Below are positions 35,666-45,193 of a DNA stretch of 64,000 nt, piece after piece. The stretch's first letter is position 1. Each line of letters starts with the position of its first letter. A model generated the notes under the pieces. That model did no database searches, was not told the DNA's origin, and saw nothing but the letters and a program-made list of their open reading frames with translations. Origin of the DNA: Gymnodinialimonas ceratoperidinii (GTDB lineage: Bacteria; Pseudomonadota; Alphaproteobacteria; Rhodobacterales; Rhodobacteraceae); contig NZ_CP079194.1 in assembly GCF_019297855.1 (NCBI RefSeq), forward strand, positions 1,289,501 to 1,353,500, in the 5' to 3' direction. A program made the translations under genes and the position numbers.

Positions 35666-36667
35666 TCATACGTCTGCAATCTCGACTGTGCGTTTCAGAA
35701 TGTCGACGCCCTGTGTCTTCCAGAAATGCAGCAGGTCGATGAAGATCCAATTCTCCGCCAGCTTGTCGCCCTCGCGGCGATAAATGTCGATTACCCGCAT
35801 CTCTCCGGGCTTGTCCGAGCCAGGCATCCCCATGAAGCCGCCTGTATGCCGGGCAGTGAAATTGGGCCAGCCGAAGAAGCCTCCGTAGTGACCTTCGGCG
35901 ACGCGGGCGAGGTGGCGGGTCTTGGAACGGTCGCTGAAGGCCGCGCGAAATGGGCCCGAGTGCTGCTTGGCATAGCGCTTGATCGTGTAGGTCGCACCGA
36001 TCCCTGCGGGGCCCCACCAGATCATGTCGTCGTGCCAGGTCTGGGCGAGTTCCTCTTCAAGCGGTAGGCCCGATTGCCAGGTTCCCAGATCGCCGATCAT
36101 GGCATTGATCGCGGCGAGCGTGGCCGGACCCTCGGCCTCCGGCGCGTCCCGGAAGAGCAATCCATCATGGGTCAGCGGGCCGGGCTGGACCAGATGCGCA
36201 GCGGTTTGCGGCGGGAAAGGATCGAGCCCGGCCTGCATCATCAGGTGGGGAATGTCGAAATACATCGCGGCTTCGACGATGCGGCCATTCTCGACCTTGT
36301 TGAATTCGCAGTAACGCAGAAAGGCCATCTTGCCGGTGGGCGGGATACCCAGCCAGGCCCGGTCGAAGAGGCCCATCAAATGGCCCATCGACACCACCCA
36401 AGTGCCGGCAAACCCGTCCAATTCGTTGTGCCCGGCAAAGAAGATATCTTGCCGCCGTTGCAGCCGCGTCAGCGAATGGCGCAGGGGTGCCCAGAATTGC
36501 TCTGCCACAGCGTCCGGCCCGACCAATTCGCCAAATGGATGGAAGCCGCGCCATAGCGTGTCGGGTGCCATTGCCTCTGAAAGAACCGATCCGATTCGAT
36601 CCGGGGCAGCACCGTCCAACGCAGCATAAAGGTCTAGAATTGCTCGTTTTTCTTTCTGAAAATTCAC
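35666..36667 (-). CDS. tandem SnoaL-like protein 1
   Basis: A 333-residue protein of two NTF2/SnoaL-type modules. Module one (about 1-160) ends with IPPTGKMAFLRYCEFNKVENG; module two (about 185-333) has WWGPAGIGATYTIKRY and ENWIFIDLLHFW. SnoaL folds are cup-shaped and serve as cyclases, hydrolases, isomerases or binding proteins, so the reaction is open. No ATG is available: GTG at 36667 (AGGG eight bases upstream) is chosen over GTG 36697 and TTG 36715. It is transcribed in the same direction as the LysR gene 180 bp upstream and faces away from the ABC operon. Confidence 0.75.
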   Translation of the reverse strand: MNFQKEKRAILDLYAALDGAAPDRIGSVLSEAMAPDTLWRGFHPFGELVGPDAVAEQFWAPLRHSLTRLQRRQDIFFAGHNELDGFAGTWVVSMGHLMGLFDRAWLGIPPTGKMAFLRYCEFNKVENGRIVEAAMYFDIPHLMMQAGLDPFPPQTAAHLVQPGPLTHDGLLFRDAPEAEGPATLAAINAMIGDLGTWQSGLPLEEELAQTWHDDMIWWGPAGIGATYTIKRYAKQHSGPFRAAFSDRSKTRHLARVAEGHYGGFFGWPNFTARHTGGFMGMPGSDKPGEMRVIDIYRREGDKLAENWIFIDLLHFWKTQGVDILKRTVEIADV

Positions 36668-36848
36668 AGCTGCACCCTGAGTCTGTCGCCTGTTCACAGC
36701 ATGCGTACTTGTCAATCTGACACTTGTATGTCCAGCAAATCTCCCGCAGCGAGCTTGGTGAAATCTGTCAAGGTGGCGCCATTTGTCGGGTGCCTGTTGT
36801 CATGATCAGGCGGTCGAAAAGGGCCGCTCCGGTCGCAACTCCGAACAT

Positions 36849-37778
36849 CTAGCGGGACACGATGCGACGCAGGTTTTCCAGCAGCCATGAGTGAAGTGGA
36901 CTGTTGGCATCACGCGCATGTCGAACCGCATGCAACTGAAACTCGCCGACCTTTATTGGCAACGGCTTGTAGGTGATTTCAAAACGTTGCTCGTTTCTTT
37001 GGGCGACACGCTCGGGCAGGGTCATGACAAGATCCGAGTTCTCGATGATCGAGAGCGCCGAAAAGAGCGACGGCACAATCGTGCGGATGTTTCTCTTGAA
37101 GCCTTGCATTCGGAGTACTTCGTCGACCCGGTTTCGGATCAGACCGTGAGGAGACACAAGCAAGTGGTCTGCCTGCGCCATGTCCTCGAGTGTCGGGTTT
37201 GCGGTCAACAGGGGGTGGCCGCGACGGCCAGCCAGAACGTAGTTCTCCGAATAGAGGTCCTCGACGACAAATGTCGCGTCGTTTCGTGGTGGGATATCAA
37301 AATATCCAATGGCAAGGTCGAGCCGTCCCTGCACAAGCGCGTCAAGGGCCTCACTATAGACCAGAGGGTAGGCATGGACATCGATGTTCGGGCTGAGAGT
37401 GCGCATTTCGATAACAAGCTTCGGTATCACTGTCGTCAGTTCGTAATCGAATGCCCCGATCCTGAGATCGGTCGCCGTGGAACGCGGATCGAATTCTTCC
37501 GGATCTTCGAGGGTCTCTGAAAGCAGCCGTACAATTCTGCGAATCCTGGGTTCCAGCTCATGCGCCAGCGATGTTGGTTCCAACCCATGCGCGCGGCGCA
37601 GAAAGAGCGGATCGTCATAGAGCGTGCGAAGACGCTTCAGGGCATGGCTGACCGCCGGTTGGGTCAATCCCATCTCGCGGGCAACGTCCGTTGCTTTGCG
37701 ATGACGCATGAGGCCGAGGAAGATCAACAGGACGGTCGTGTCGATCAATCTCAAATTAATGTTGTTTATATCTGCCAT
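36849..37778 (-). CDS. LysR-family regulator, divergent from the ABC importer
   Basis: A 309-residue LysR regulator of the NodD-like group: the HTH has MGLTQPAVSHALKRLRTLYDDPLF, then LEPTSLAHEL, and the effector domain includes DLRIGAFDYELTTVIPKL and GRLDLAIGYFD. It is divergent from the ABC transporter ATPase gene with 91 bp between and upstream of tandem SnoaL protein 1. It is therefore the likely substrate-responsive regulator of one or both units, alongside the LacI-type regulator inside the cluster. Confidence 0.85.
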   Translation of the reverse strand: MADINNINLRLIDTTVLLIFLGLMRHRKATDVAREMGLTQPAVSHALKRLRTLYDDPLFLRRAHGLEPTSLAHELEPRIRRIVRLLSETLEDPEEFDPRSTATDLRIGAFDYELTTVIPKLVIEMRTLSPNIDVHAYPLVYSEALDALVQGRLDLAIGYFDIPPRNDATFVVEDLYSENYVLAGRRGHPLLTANPTLEDMAQADHLLVSPHGLIRNRVDEVLRMQGFKRNIRTIVPSLFSALSIIENSDLVMTLPERVAQRNEQRFEITYKPLPIKVGEFQLHAVRHARDANSPLHSWLLENLRRIVSR

Positions 37779-37822
37779 AGATCTTTTTCATTATACTGAA
37801 TATTTCTTTTCGTCTAGCCTCC

Positions 37823-37838
37823 TTGCAAGCGCATGCAA
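37823..37838. promoter_or_regulatory. LacI-type palindrome before the ABC operon
   Basis: TTGCAAGC-GCATGCAA is a 16-bp palindrome with a central C-G and one mismatch per arm, 32 bp before the ATG of the ABC ATPase gene. LacI-family operators have this shape with a central CG. The regulator at 45971 is the obvious candidate; a link is inference. Confidence 0.5.
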
Positions 37839-37869
37839 AGCGTGAAGAGCCACACTCGGGAGGCGCCGT

Positions 37870-38919
37870 ATGGCTGAGATCAGACTTCGTAATATCTGCA
37901 AACGGTGGGGCAGCTTCGTAGGTGTCGACAACTTCGATCTGACGATCGCAGATCGAGAGTTCCTGGTTCTGCTGGGCCCGTCGGGCTGTGGCAAGACGAC
38001 GACGATGCGGATGATTGCGGGTCTGGAAGACCCCACGGATGGGGAGATCACCATCGACGGAAAGGTCGTCAACAACCTCGAGCCGAAGGATCGAGATGTG
38101 GCGATGGTGTTCCAGTCCTATGCGCTCTACCCGAACATGAATGTCTACGAGAACATCCGCTTTCCATTGAAGGTCCGCGGCGTCGATCCTTCGACACATG
38201 ACGAAAAGGTGCGCCGCGCCAGCGCGATGGTCGAACTTGACGAGTTCCTGCACCGCAAGCCCGCCGAACTGTCGGGCGGTCAGCGGCAGAGGGTGGCGCT
38301 GGCCCGGGCAATCGTGCGTCAGCCCAACGTATTCCTGATGGATGAGCCGCTGTCGAACCTGGATGCCAAGCTCCGCGTCTCGACGCGAGCGCAGATCAAG
38401 AACCTGTCCCACGAACTTGCGGTTACGACCATCTACGTGACCCACGACCAGATCGAGGCCATGACGCTGGCCGACCGAGTTGTCGTGATGAAAAACGGCA
38501 TCGTCCAGCAGGTCGGAAGTCCGACCGAGATCTATGACAAACCGGCCAACACCTTCGTCGCCAGTTTCATAGGCAGTCCAGCCATGAACCTGATTGAGGG
38601 TCAGGTCCAAGGCGGGACCTTCCGTGCTGACCGCACCGAAATTTCGGGCCTCTCCGTGCCGGATGGCGCGATGTCACTGGGCTTCCGTGCCGAGGATGCC
38701 TCGGTTGTCGAGAGCGGCGGGCAGATCAACGCACCAATTTATACGCTGGAATTGCTGGGCGACGCGACCATGGTCACTGTCCGCATCGGCGGCGCGCTGG
38801 TCAGTGTCCGGGCCGAAAAGGCCTACCGGGCCGAGATCGACGACATGGTCTCGATCCATGTGCCTCACGAGATTTGCCATCTGTTTGACGGTTCGGACGG
38901 AGCGCGAATTGGGGCCTGA
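37870..38919 (+). CDS. ABC importer ATP-binding subunit (MsmK/UgpC type)
   Basis: A 349-residue CUT1-type ATPase. Walker A is GPSGCGKTT, Q-loop AMVFQSYALYP, signature LSGGQRQRVALARAI, Walker B VFLMDEPLSNLDAKL, and the H-loop TIYVTHDQIEAM. A C-terminal regulatory TOBE-type domain (about 240-349) follows, as in sugar and polyol importers. It is the first gene after the LacI-like palindrome; a GGGAGG site precedes the start. The solute-binding and permease genes follow directly. Confidence 0.92.
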   Translation: MAEIRLRNICKRWGSFVGVDNFDLTIADREFLVLLGPSGCGKTTTMRMIAGLEDPTDGEITIDGKVVNNLEPKDRDVAMVFQSYALYPNMNVYENIRFPLKVRGVDPSTHDEKVRRASAMVELDEFLHRKPAELSGGQRQRVALARAIVRQPNVFLMDEPLSNLDAKLRVSTRAQIKNLSHELAVTTIYVTHDQIEAMTLADRVVVMKNGIVQQVGSPTEIYDKPANTFVASFIGSPAMNLIEGQVQGGTFRADRTEISGLSVPDGAMSLGFRAEDASVVESGGQINAPIYTLELLGDATMVTVRIGGALVSVRAEKAYRAEIDDMVSIHVPHEICHLFDGSDGARIGA

Positions 38920-39014
38920 GGCCCCGCCAACCATCTGGCCCGATCAAAGGGGCAGTTCCGGGATGCGCACCTGCAATGCACATCTCAACCAATAGAGAAA
39001 ACAGGGAGACAAGA

Positions 39015-40271
39015 ATGTTCTTCAAGAAGATCGCAATCACCAGCGCGATGGCTTGCTTGATGGGTAGCGCTGCTTTCGCGGATGGCCATGCCGTGAACTG
39101 CGGGCCCGAGGGGCAATCGATCCGCATCCTCGCCAGCGACTTCCCGGCAATTCACGCCGTCGCGGGCACCGCCGAGGAAAACTGTGGCGCGGCTGCGGCT
39201 GAATTCGTTCGAAACCACACGACCGAGGCGCGCGACATCATGAACGCGGCGCTGACGCCGAACCCCGCGGAGTACACCTCGGTCATCGTCGCAAATTCCA
39301 CTCTTACCCAGTTGATGAACGACGGACTTGTCCGCCCGCTCAACGATCTGGTCGAGGCCTATGGCGATAACATTCCGTCAAACCTTCAGATCTCGATCGA
39401 CGGGAACGTGATGGCCATCGCATTCATGGCTAACGCGCAGCATCTGTATTCCCGCACCGACATCCTGGCGGAGGCCGGGATCGACGAGGTTCCGACCACC
39501 TATGAAGACGTTCTTGCCGCGGCTGAAGCGATCCGCGCCGCCGGGATCATGGAACATCCGATCGTGATGAACATGCAGGTTGGCTGGAACATCGCCGAGA
39601 CGTTCAACACAATTTATCTTGCCCATGGCGGCGAGTTCTTTGAGCCGGGGACCGCTAACCCGGCAATCAACAGCGAGGCCGGTATTGCTACGCTGGAAAT
39701 GATGGCCAGGCTTGCCGAATATGCGCATCCCGATCACCTGAGCCAGGCTTCGAACGAGACCCAGGCCACCTGGGAGGCAGGTCAGGCCGCGCTCGGCATC
39801 ATGTGGGGATCCCGCGGGGCCGTGATCCTCGATGCAGAAGGTGCTGTTGAAGGCGTGACCGAGAACACTGTTCTCTCCTCGGCCCCCATCGTCGAAGGTA
39901 TCGGCGTGCCCGGTGCGACGCTCTGGTGGGACGGCTTCACCAATGCGGCCAACGTGCCGGATGCTGAAGCTGAAGCCACCTTCGCGGCCCTGGCAAGTGC
40001 CCTCACTCCGGAAATGGTCGAAGCCCACAACGACGATGCCGTCTGGCTTGTGGAGGGGTTCGTTCCCGGTCCGGCTGCATCCGGTGTAGATGAGACCGCG
40101 CAGGGTGGGGCACGGCCGTACCCGATGGTGCCGCAGATCAACCTTCTGCACAATGCGCTCGGCGCTGAATTGTCAGACTTCATGCAGGGCAACGAGAGCG
40201 CCGAACAGGCGCTGGCCGATGCCGAGGCGGCATATGTCACCACTGCCACCGAAGCAGGCTTCTTGCAGTAG
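39015..40271 (+). CDS. ABC importer solute-binding protein (family 1)
   Basis: A 418-residue exported binding protein. The signal peptide (about residues 1-22, ending GSAAFA) follows ATG 39015, which has GGGAG upstream; the frame is open 13 codons further. The mature part has the extracellular binding protein family 1 layout (AIAFMANAQHLYSRTDILAEAGID, ETQATWEAGQAALGIMWGSRG). This family binds sugars, oligosaccharides, polyols and glycerol phosphates, so the ligand is not defined. It belongs with the ATPase upstream and the two permeases downstream. Confidence 0.88.
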   Translation: MFFKKIAITSAMACLMGSAAFADGHAVNCGPEGQSIRILASDFPAIHAVAGTAEENCGAAAAEFVRNHTTEARDIMNAALTPNPAEYTSVIVANSTLTQLMNDGLVRPLNDLVEAYGDNIPSNLQISIDGNVMAIAFMANAQHLYSRTDILAEAGIDEVPTTYEDVLAAAEAIRAAGIMEHPIVMNMQVGWNIAETFNTIYLAHGGEFFEPGTANPAINSEAGIATLEMMARLAEYAHPDHLSQASNETQATWEAGQAALGIMWGSRGAVILDAEGAVEGVTENTVLSSAPIVEGIGVPGATLWWDGFTNAANVPDAEAEATFAALASALTPEMVEAHNDDAVWLVEGFVPGPAASGVDETAQGGARPYPMVPQINLLHNALGAELSDFMQGNESAEQALADAEAAYVTTATEAGFLQ

Positions 40272-40296
40272 TGCTGGTCTGATGGCGGGGCCGGAC

Positions 40297-41370
40297 ATGG
40301 CCCCGTCAATCCCAATTAAACCGTGGGGCAACGCCGTGAAACACAAGACATTTTTCTGGTTCATCTTGCCGACCTTATCGGCAATGGTCCTGTTCATCGC
40401 TTTGCCGATCGTGTCCGTATTTATCCAATCCCTTCACGTCGAACATGAACAGGTCCTGGTCACCGTGGAGAACTGCGGCCCCTTCGGCTGTACCGAAGGC
40501 GTCGCGGTCGATCAGGAGGCGACAGAGGCACTCCGCGAAGAAGCTCCGCTTGGCCGCTTCAACGGATTGGGCACCTACACAAACCGATCCCACCTTGCCT
40601 TCGGTGAACTTGCCGAGGCATGGGCCACGACCGATACTATCGGCGAATTCTGGAACCGAGTGATGAGCTTGCCCTTTTACCGGGCACTGACTTTCACGCT
40701 TACATATACCTTTGTCGTCACACCCTTCGTCCTGATGCTTGGTCTCGCTATCGCAGTGGGGGTCAACAATTTGCCCCGAATGTTCAAGGGGATGACGATC
40801 TTCATGTCACTGCTGCCAATGATGGTGCCGCCGGTCGTGGGCTCGCTCATCCTGCTTTGGATGGTCGATGCCGAGGGGATAATCGGAGCGACGATCCAGA
40901 ATTTGTTCAACGATCCGTCGCTCAGTATCAGGGCCTCGCGGACGCTGATGTGGATCATGCTGATCGTCTACGGGATTTGGTCTTCGATCCCCTTCAGCTT
41001 CATCGTCTTCTACGCCGGGCTTCAAACCGTACCCGAGGACACGCTGGAAGCGGCGCAGATAGACGGCGCTTCCAAATGGCAGCGCATGCGTCACGTGGTC
41101 GTGCCGCACCTGATGCCGCTCGTGGTCTTCATCACTCTCATTCAGCTGATGGATAACTTCCGTGTCTTCGAGCCCATCATCAGCTTCCAGGCGGGAGCTT
41201 ATGCCCAGTCGCTCAGCACGATCATCTACAATGACCTGCGAGAGGCCGGGAACCCGCTCTATGGCTCGGCCGGTGCAACTTCGATCCTGACCATCATCGG
41301 TGTCGTGATCCTCCTGTCGCCTGTCCTAGTTCGCACGTACCGCGACTTCACCCGAAAATCGACGCATTGA
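40297..41370 (+). CDS. ABC importer permease, MalF-type
   Basis: A 357-residue permease from ATG 40297 (GTG 40336 is possible; no start has a clear ribosome-binding site). An N-terminal helix FFWFILPTLSAMVLFIALPIVSVF is followed by a periplasmic loop of about 90 residues and then six helices. The EAA-loop is DTLEAAQIDGASKWQRMRHV, the contact with the ATPase. It is paired with the MalG-type permease 14 bp downstream. Confidence 0.88.
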   Translation: MAPSIPIKPWGNAVKHKTFFWFILPTLSAMVLFIALPIVSVFIQSLHVEHEQVLVTVENCGPFGCTEGVAVDQEATEALREEAPLGRFNGLGTYTNRSHLAFGELAEAWATTDTIGEFWNRVMSLPFYRALTFTLTYTFVVTPFVLMLGLAIAVGVNNLPRMFKGMTIFMSLLPMMVPPVVGSLILLWMVDAEGIIGATIQNLFNDPSLSIRASRTLMWIMLIVYGIWSSIPFSFIVFYAGLQTVPEDTLEAAQIDGASKWQRMRHVVVPHLMPLVVFITLIQLMDNFRVFEPIISFQAGAYAQSLSTIIYNDLREAGNPLYGSAGATSILTIIGVVILLSPVLVRTYRDFTRKSTH

Positions 41371-41384
41371 GGAGGGCCGAAGAC

Positions 41385-42266
41385 ATGGCAACCAAAGCAC
41401 AATCCCGCTTTACCGCGCTCAAGGCCTTTTCGATCACGTTCGTGGTCCTCTGGCTGCTCATAGCCTCGTTCCCGTTTCTCTGGACGCTATGGGGCAGCTT
41501 CAAGGTTCAGTCGGACTTCTTCTCACGCGCGGACTGGACCAACGCGCTTTACGGCGTGTTTACCCGGCAGGAAACCGGCGGCGCCTTCACCACACGGGGC
41601 TATTACGGTGCATGGGTGCAAGAGGAATTCTGGCGTGCCGTGTTGAACACCGTCATCGTGGTCTTCTTCACGGTGATCATCTCGCTCACCTTCGGCACGT
41701 TGGGCGGCTATGCGCTTGCGCGGTCGGGCTTCCGCTATGCGTTCTGGATTCTCATGCTTGCGCTCGTCTTCCGGGCAATGCCGCATATCACGCTGGTTTC
41801 CGGTTATCTTCTGCCCTTCTTCGAGTGGAACGTCTGGGGCATTCTACCCACCACGATCATCGTGCTTGTGGCCATCAATCAGCCGTTCACGCTGTGGATG
41901 CTGCACTCATTCTTCAAGAATATCCCCAAGGACATGGACGAAAGCGCCATGGTGGATGGTTGCACCCGCTTCCAGGCATTCCGGCACGTCATCATTCCGG
42001 TGATGTGGCCCGGAGTGATCACCACGGGGTTGTTCTCGTTCCTGCTCGCCTACAACGACTTCGCCGTGACTGCGATGCTGCTCAGTTCCGAAAACCAGAC
42101 GATGATCCCCGCGGTTGTCAGCTTCCTTGGCACTACGCAAGAGGCAGGAAACGTCATGTATGCGGTCGCTGCGGTTGTCTCGGCAACGGCGCCTCTCTTC
42201 GTGCTGGTCATGTTCTTCCAGCGCCAGATCGTCAGCGGCCTGACCGCCGGCGCGGTGAAGGGCTAG
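41385..42266 (+). CDS. ABC importer permease, MalG-type
   Basis: A 293-residue permease with six helices. The EAA-like loop is MDESAMVDGCTRFQAFRHV. The ATG at 41385 is preceded by GGAGG, 10 bases upstream. It completes the CUT1 importer (one ATPase, one binding protein, two permeases). The SnoaL-like gene follows after 4 bp, which ties the importer to the catabolic genes as one transcript. Confidence 0.9.
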   Translation: MATKAQSRFTALKAFSITFVVLWLLIASFPFLWTLWGSFKVQSDFFSRADWTNALYGVFTRQETGGAFTTRGYYGAWVQEEFWRAVLNTVIVVFFTVIISLTFGTLGGYALARSGFRYAFWILMLALVFRAMPHITLVSGYLLPFFEWNVWGILPTTIIVLVAINQPFTLWMLHSFFKNIPKDMDESAMVDGCTRFQAFRHVIIPVMWPGVITTGLFSFLLAYNDFAVTAMLLSSENQTMIPAVVSFLGTTQEAGNVMYAVAAVVSATAPLFVLVMFFQRQIVSGLTAGAVKG

Positions 42267-42270
42267 TGCG

Positions 42271-42801
42271 ATGAAAGGTTCCAGACCCGAACAGGCGGTG
42301 CTCAGCAAAGACACCGACATGAGCAAGACCGAGGAGACCCGCGCGGTGATCGAAGGCATGGTCGACGGGCTTAATGACCACCGGATCGACGATATCGGCC
42401 AGTTCTTTGCCGAAAGCTTCCGCTGGATGGGAAACCAGGGCTGCGGCACCAAAACCGGGCTGAGGGAATTCCAGGATAATTGGCAGCGCCCGTTCCAGGC
42501 CGCGTTCTCCGACAAGACCTGCGTCGACGAGGCCCGGCTTTACATGGGCGAATGGGCCGCCGCCTTCGGGCGGCAGGAGGCTACCCATTCCGGCACCTTC
42601 ATGGGCATCGCGCCCACCGGCAAGCGGGTGCAGATCCGGTACATGGATTTCTGGAAGGTCGAGAACGGCAAGATCACCGACAACTGGGTGATGGTCGATT
42701 TCCCGCATGTGCTGGCCCAGTTGGGCCATGACGTTTTCAACGGCGAGGGCTGGGAAGCCTTCGACCGGGGCGAGAAAACTCCGCCCAGACCCGCAAACTG
42801 A
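42271..42801 (+). CDS. SnoaL-like protein 2 (single module)
   Basis: A 176-residue SnoaL/NTF2-fold protein, the only single-module member in the cluster. [19 protein letters not shown] and [17 protein letters not shown] are the signature segments of the SnoaL family, also seen in the tandem members here. It may be a hydrolase, isomerase or epimerase acting on the imported compound. The start is ATG 42271; a second ATG at 42319 would remove 16 poorly conserved residues. It links the transporter to the HisD-like gene (11-bp gap). Confidence 0.78.
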   Translation: MKGSRPEQAVLSKDTDMSKTEETRAVIEGMVDGLNDHRIDDIGQFFAESFRWMGNQGCGTKTGLREFQDNWQRPFQAAFSDKTCVDEARLYMGEWAAAFGRQEATHSGTFMGIAPTGKRVQIRYMDFWKVENGKITDNWVMVDFPHVLAQLGHDVFNGEGWEAFDRGEKTPPRPAN

Positions 42802-42812
42802 GGATCACTGAG

Positions 42813-44123
42813 ATGAGCATCGAACGCATCAAGACATCGAAACCTGAAACCGACCGCGCCGAAGACGACACCAAGGTACGCGGCATCGTCGAAGCCGGCC
42901 TGAAAGACATCGAGGCTCGCGGCGACGCCGCAGTCCGCGAGATGAGCCAGAAGTTCGACAATTATGCCCCCGAAAGCTTTCGCCTGACACAGGGTGAGAT
43001 CGAAGGTCTGATGTCCAGGGTGTCGGCACGCGATATGGAAGACATCAAGTTCGCGCAGACCCAGGTGATGAATTTTGCCCGGTCGCAGCGGGACTCGATG
43101 AAGGATATCGAGGTCGAAACCCTTCCTGGCGTGATCCTCGGGCACAAGAACATCCCCGTGCAGTCGGTCGGGTGCTATGTGCCCGCCGGAAAATTCCCGA
43201 TGGTCGCCTCGGCGCATATGTCGGTGGCAACGGCAACGGTCGCGGGTGTGCCCCGTATTGTTGCTGCGACTGCACCCTTCAAGGGTGAGCCGAACCCGGC
43301 CGTCATTGCCGCCATGCATCTGGGCGGCGCGCATGAGATCTATGCGCTTGGCGGCATTCAGGCCATCGGTGCCATGGCCATCGGAACGGAATCCATCGAC
43401 CCGGTGCATATGCTGGTCGGACCCGGCAACGCCTTTGTCGCCGAGGCCAAACGCCAGCTTTACGGGCGCGTCGGCATCGACCTGTTCGCCGGACCGACCG
43501 AGACCATGGTCATCGCCGATGACACGGTGGATGCTGAGCTTTGCGCCACCGACCTGCTGGGTCAGGCAGAACACGGTTACAATTCGCCGGCCTGCCTGAT
43601 CACCAACTCGCGCCAACTGGCCGAGGCGACGATGGCGGAGATAGACCGCCTGCTGGACCTCCTCCCGACAGCTGAAACCGCCTCGGCCAGCTGGCGCGAC
43701 TATGGCGACGTGATCCTGTGCGACACGCACGAAGAAATGCTGCAGGTCGCCAATGACATGGCTTACGAGCATGTGCAGGTCATGACCGATCGCGACGACT
43801 GGTATCTGGAGAACATGCACAGCTACGGTGCCTTGTTCCTCGGCCCGCGTACCAACGTGGCGAACGGCGACAAGGTGATTGGCACCAACCACACGCTGCC
43901 GACCAAGAAGGCCGGGCGCTATACGGGCGGGCTCTGGGTGGGCAAGTACCTGAAAACCCACAGCTATCAGAAGATCACGACCGACGAGGCGGCGGCGACG
44001 ATCGGCGCATACGGCTCGCGGCTCTGCATGCTGGAAGGCTTCGTGGGCCACGCCGAGCAATGCAACATCCGTGTGCGCCGCTACGGCGGCAAGAACGTGG
44101 CCTATGGCACGGCGGCCGAGTGA
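42813..44123 (+). CDS. HisD-like zinc dehydrogenase (sulfopropanediol dehydrogenase-like group)
   Basis: A 436-residue member of the histidinol dehydrogenase superfamily. The four zinc ligands of HisD have counterparts: Gln251 and His254 (GQAEHG), Asp353 (ANGDK) and His413 (VGHAEQ). The catalytic Glu-His pair is Glu319-His320 in AYEHVQV. HisD oxidises an alcohol to a carboxylate in two NAD steps. In a catabolic operon this points to the non-histidine branch, of which HpsN (DHPS 3-dehydrogenase) is the characterised example. No sulfonate-degrading gene is nearby, so I do not assign DHPS as substrate. GAGG precedes the ATG. Confidence 0.82.
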   Translation: MSIERIKTSKPETDRAEDDTKVRGIVEAGLKDIEARGDAAVREMSQKFDNYAPESFRLTQGEIEGLMSRVSARDMEDIKFAQTQVMNFARSQRDSMKDIEVETLPGVILGHKNIPVQSVGCYVPAGKFPMVASAHMSVATATVAGVPRIVAATAPFKGEPNPAVIAAMHLGGAHEIYALGGIQAIGAMAIGTESIDPVHMLVGPGNAFVAEAKRQLYGRVGIDLFAGPTETMVIADDTVDAELCATDLLGQAEHGYNSPACLITNSRQLAEATMAEIDRLLDLLPTAETASASWRDYGDVILCDTHEEMLQVANDMAYEHVQVMTDRDDWYLENMHSYGALFLGPRTNVANGDKVIGTNHTLPTKKAGRYTGGLWVGKYLKTHSYQKITTDEAAATIGAYGSRLCMLEGFVGHAEQCNIRVRRYGGKNVAYGTAAE

Positions 44124-44128
44124 CGGAC

Positions 44129-45193
44129 ATGCGAGACGACGTGATGGACGTTCACACGAAGAACAAGGCCGTGCTCGCGCCGCTGCGCGCGTCGATGGTG
44201 GATTTCGACGCGGACGGCGTCCGCACTGCACTGCGTTCGGTCCTCGCGCCGGACGCGAAGATCCACATGCCGCACCCCTTCGGGGACTTTGAGGGGCCGG
44301 ACGCCTTCTATGAGACCTGCTATGCGCCGCTCTTCGAGGCCATACCGGACCTCGAACGCCGCGACTGGATCGTCATGGGCGGGCCGGATGAGCATGGCGG
44401 CGACTGGGTCGGCTGCGGCGGACATTACTTCGGTACCTTTGTCGCCCCCTGGCTCGACATCCCGCCTACCGGGCACCTGACCCACATGCGCTTCCACGAG
44501 TTCTACCGGCTTGAAGGCGGCCGCGTGGTCGAAATCCAGACCCTTTGGGACATTCCCGAGGTGATGATGCAGGCCGACGCCTGGCCGATGGCGCCCAGCC
44601 TCGGGCTGGAGTTCTGCATTCCGGGTCCGGCAACACTGGACGGGATCGTGCCGGGACCGTGGGACGCGGAAAAATCCCGCGCATCGCAGCAGCACATCAT
44701 CGACATGCTGGCCCATCTCAAGAAGCACCCGAGTCAAGGTGGGCCGGAAGTGATGGAGATGGAGCGTTTCTGGCACGAGCGCATGAACTGGTACGGCCCC
44801 GCCGGCATCGGCACCGGCCGCGGCATCGCGGGATTTCGCAACTGGCACCAGATCCCCTTCCTGAACGGGATGCCGGACCGCGGGCAATACCTGGACGAAA
44901 TCACTTATCACTTCTTCGGCGATGGCGATTATGCCGCTGTCACCGGTTGGCCGAACATGATCCAGACGGTCACTCACGACGGTTGGATGGGGATCGCACC
45001 CTCGGGTAAGAAAATCACGATGCGGTCGCTGGATTTCTGGCGGTTGGAGAATGGCAAGATCCGCGAGAACTGGGTCATGGTCGACATACTGGACGCCTAT
45101 CGGCAGCTAGGGGTCGACGTCTTTGCTCGGCTACGCGAATTCAACAAGGTGCGCGTACCGGGCCGAATTCCCTTTCCTGTTGGAGCCGCCTGA
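44129..45193 (+). CDS. tandem SnoaL-like protein 3
   Basis: A 354-residue protein of two SnoaL modules. Module one ends IPPTGHLTHMRFHEFYRLEGG; module two has NWYGPAGIGTGRGIAGF and IAPSGKKITMRSLDFWRLENG. The WxGPAGIG motif is shared with tandem protein 1 (35666-36667), so the two are paralogues. The ATG at 44129 follows the HisD-like stop by 5 bp; a GTG at 44120 overlapping that stop is also possible. The last base of its stop is the first base of the SDR start codon (TGATG). Confidence 0.76.
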   Translation: MRDDVMDVHTKNKAVLAPLRASMVDFDADGVRTALRSVLAPDAKIHMPHPFGDFEGPDAFYETCYAPLFEAIPDLERRDWIVMGGPDEHGGDWVGCGGHYFGTFVAPWLDIPPTGHLTHMRFHEFYRLEGGRVVEIQTLWDIPEVMMQADAWPMAPSLGLEFCIPGPATLDGIVPGPWDAEKSRASQQHIIDMLAHLKKHPSQGGPEVMEMERFWHERMNWYGPAGIGTGRGIAGFRNWHQIPFLNGMPDRGQYLDEITYHFFGDGDYAAVTGWPNMIQTVTHDGWMGIAPSGKKITMRSLDFWRLENGKIRENWVMVDILDAYRQLGVDVFARLREFNKVRVPGRIPFPVGAA

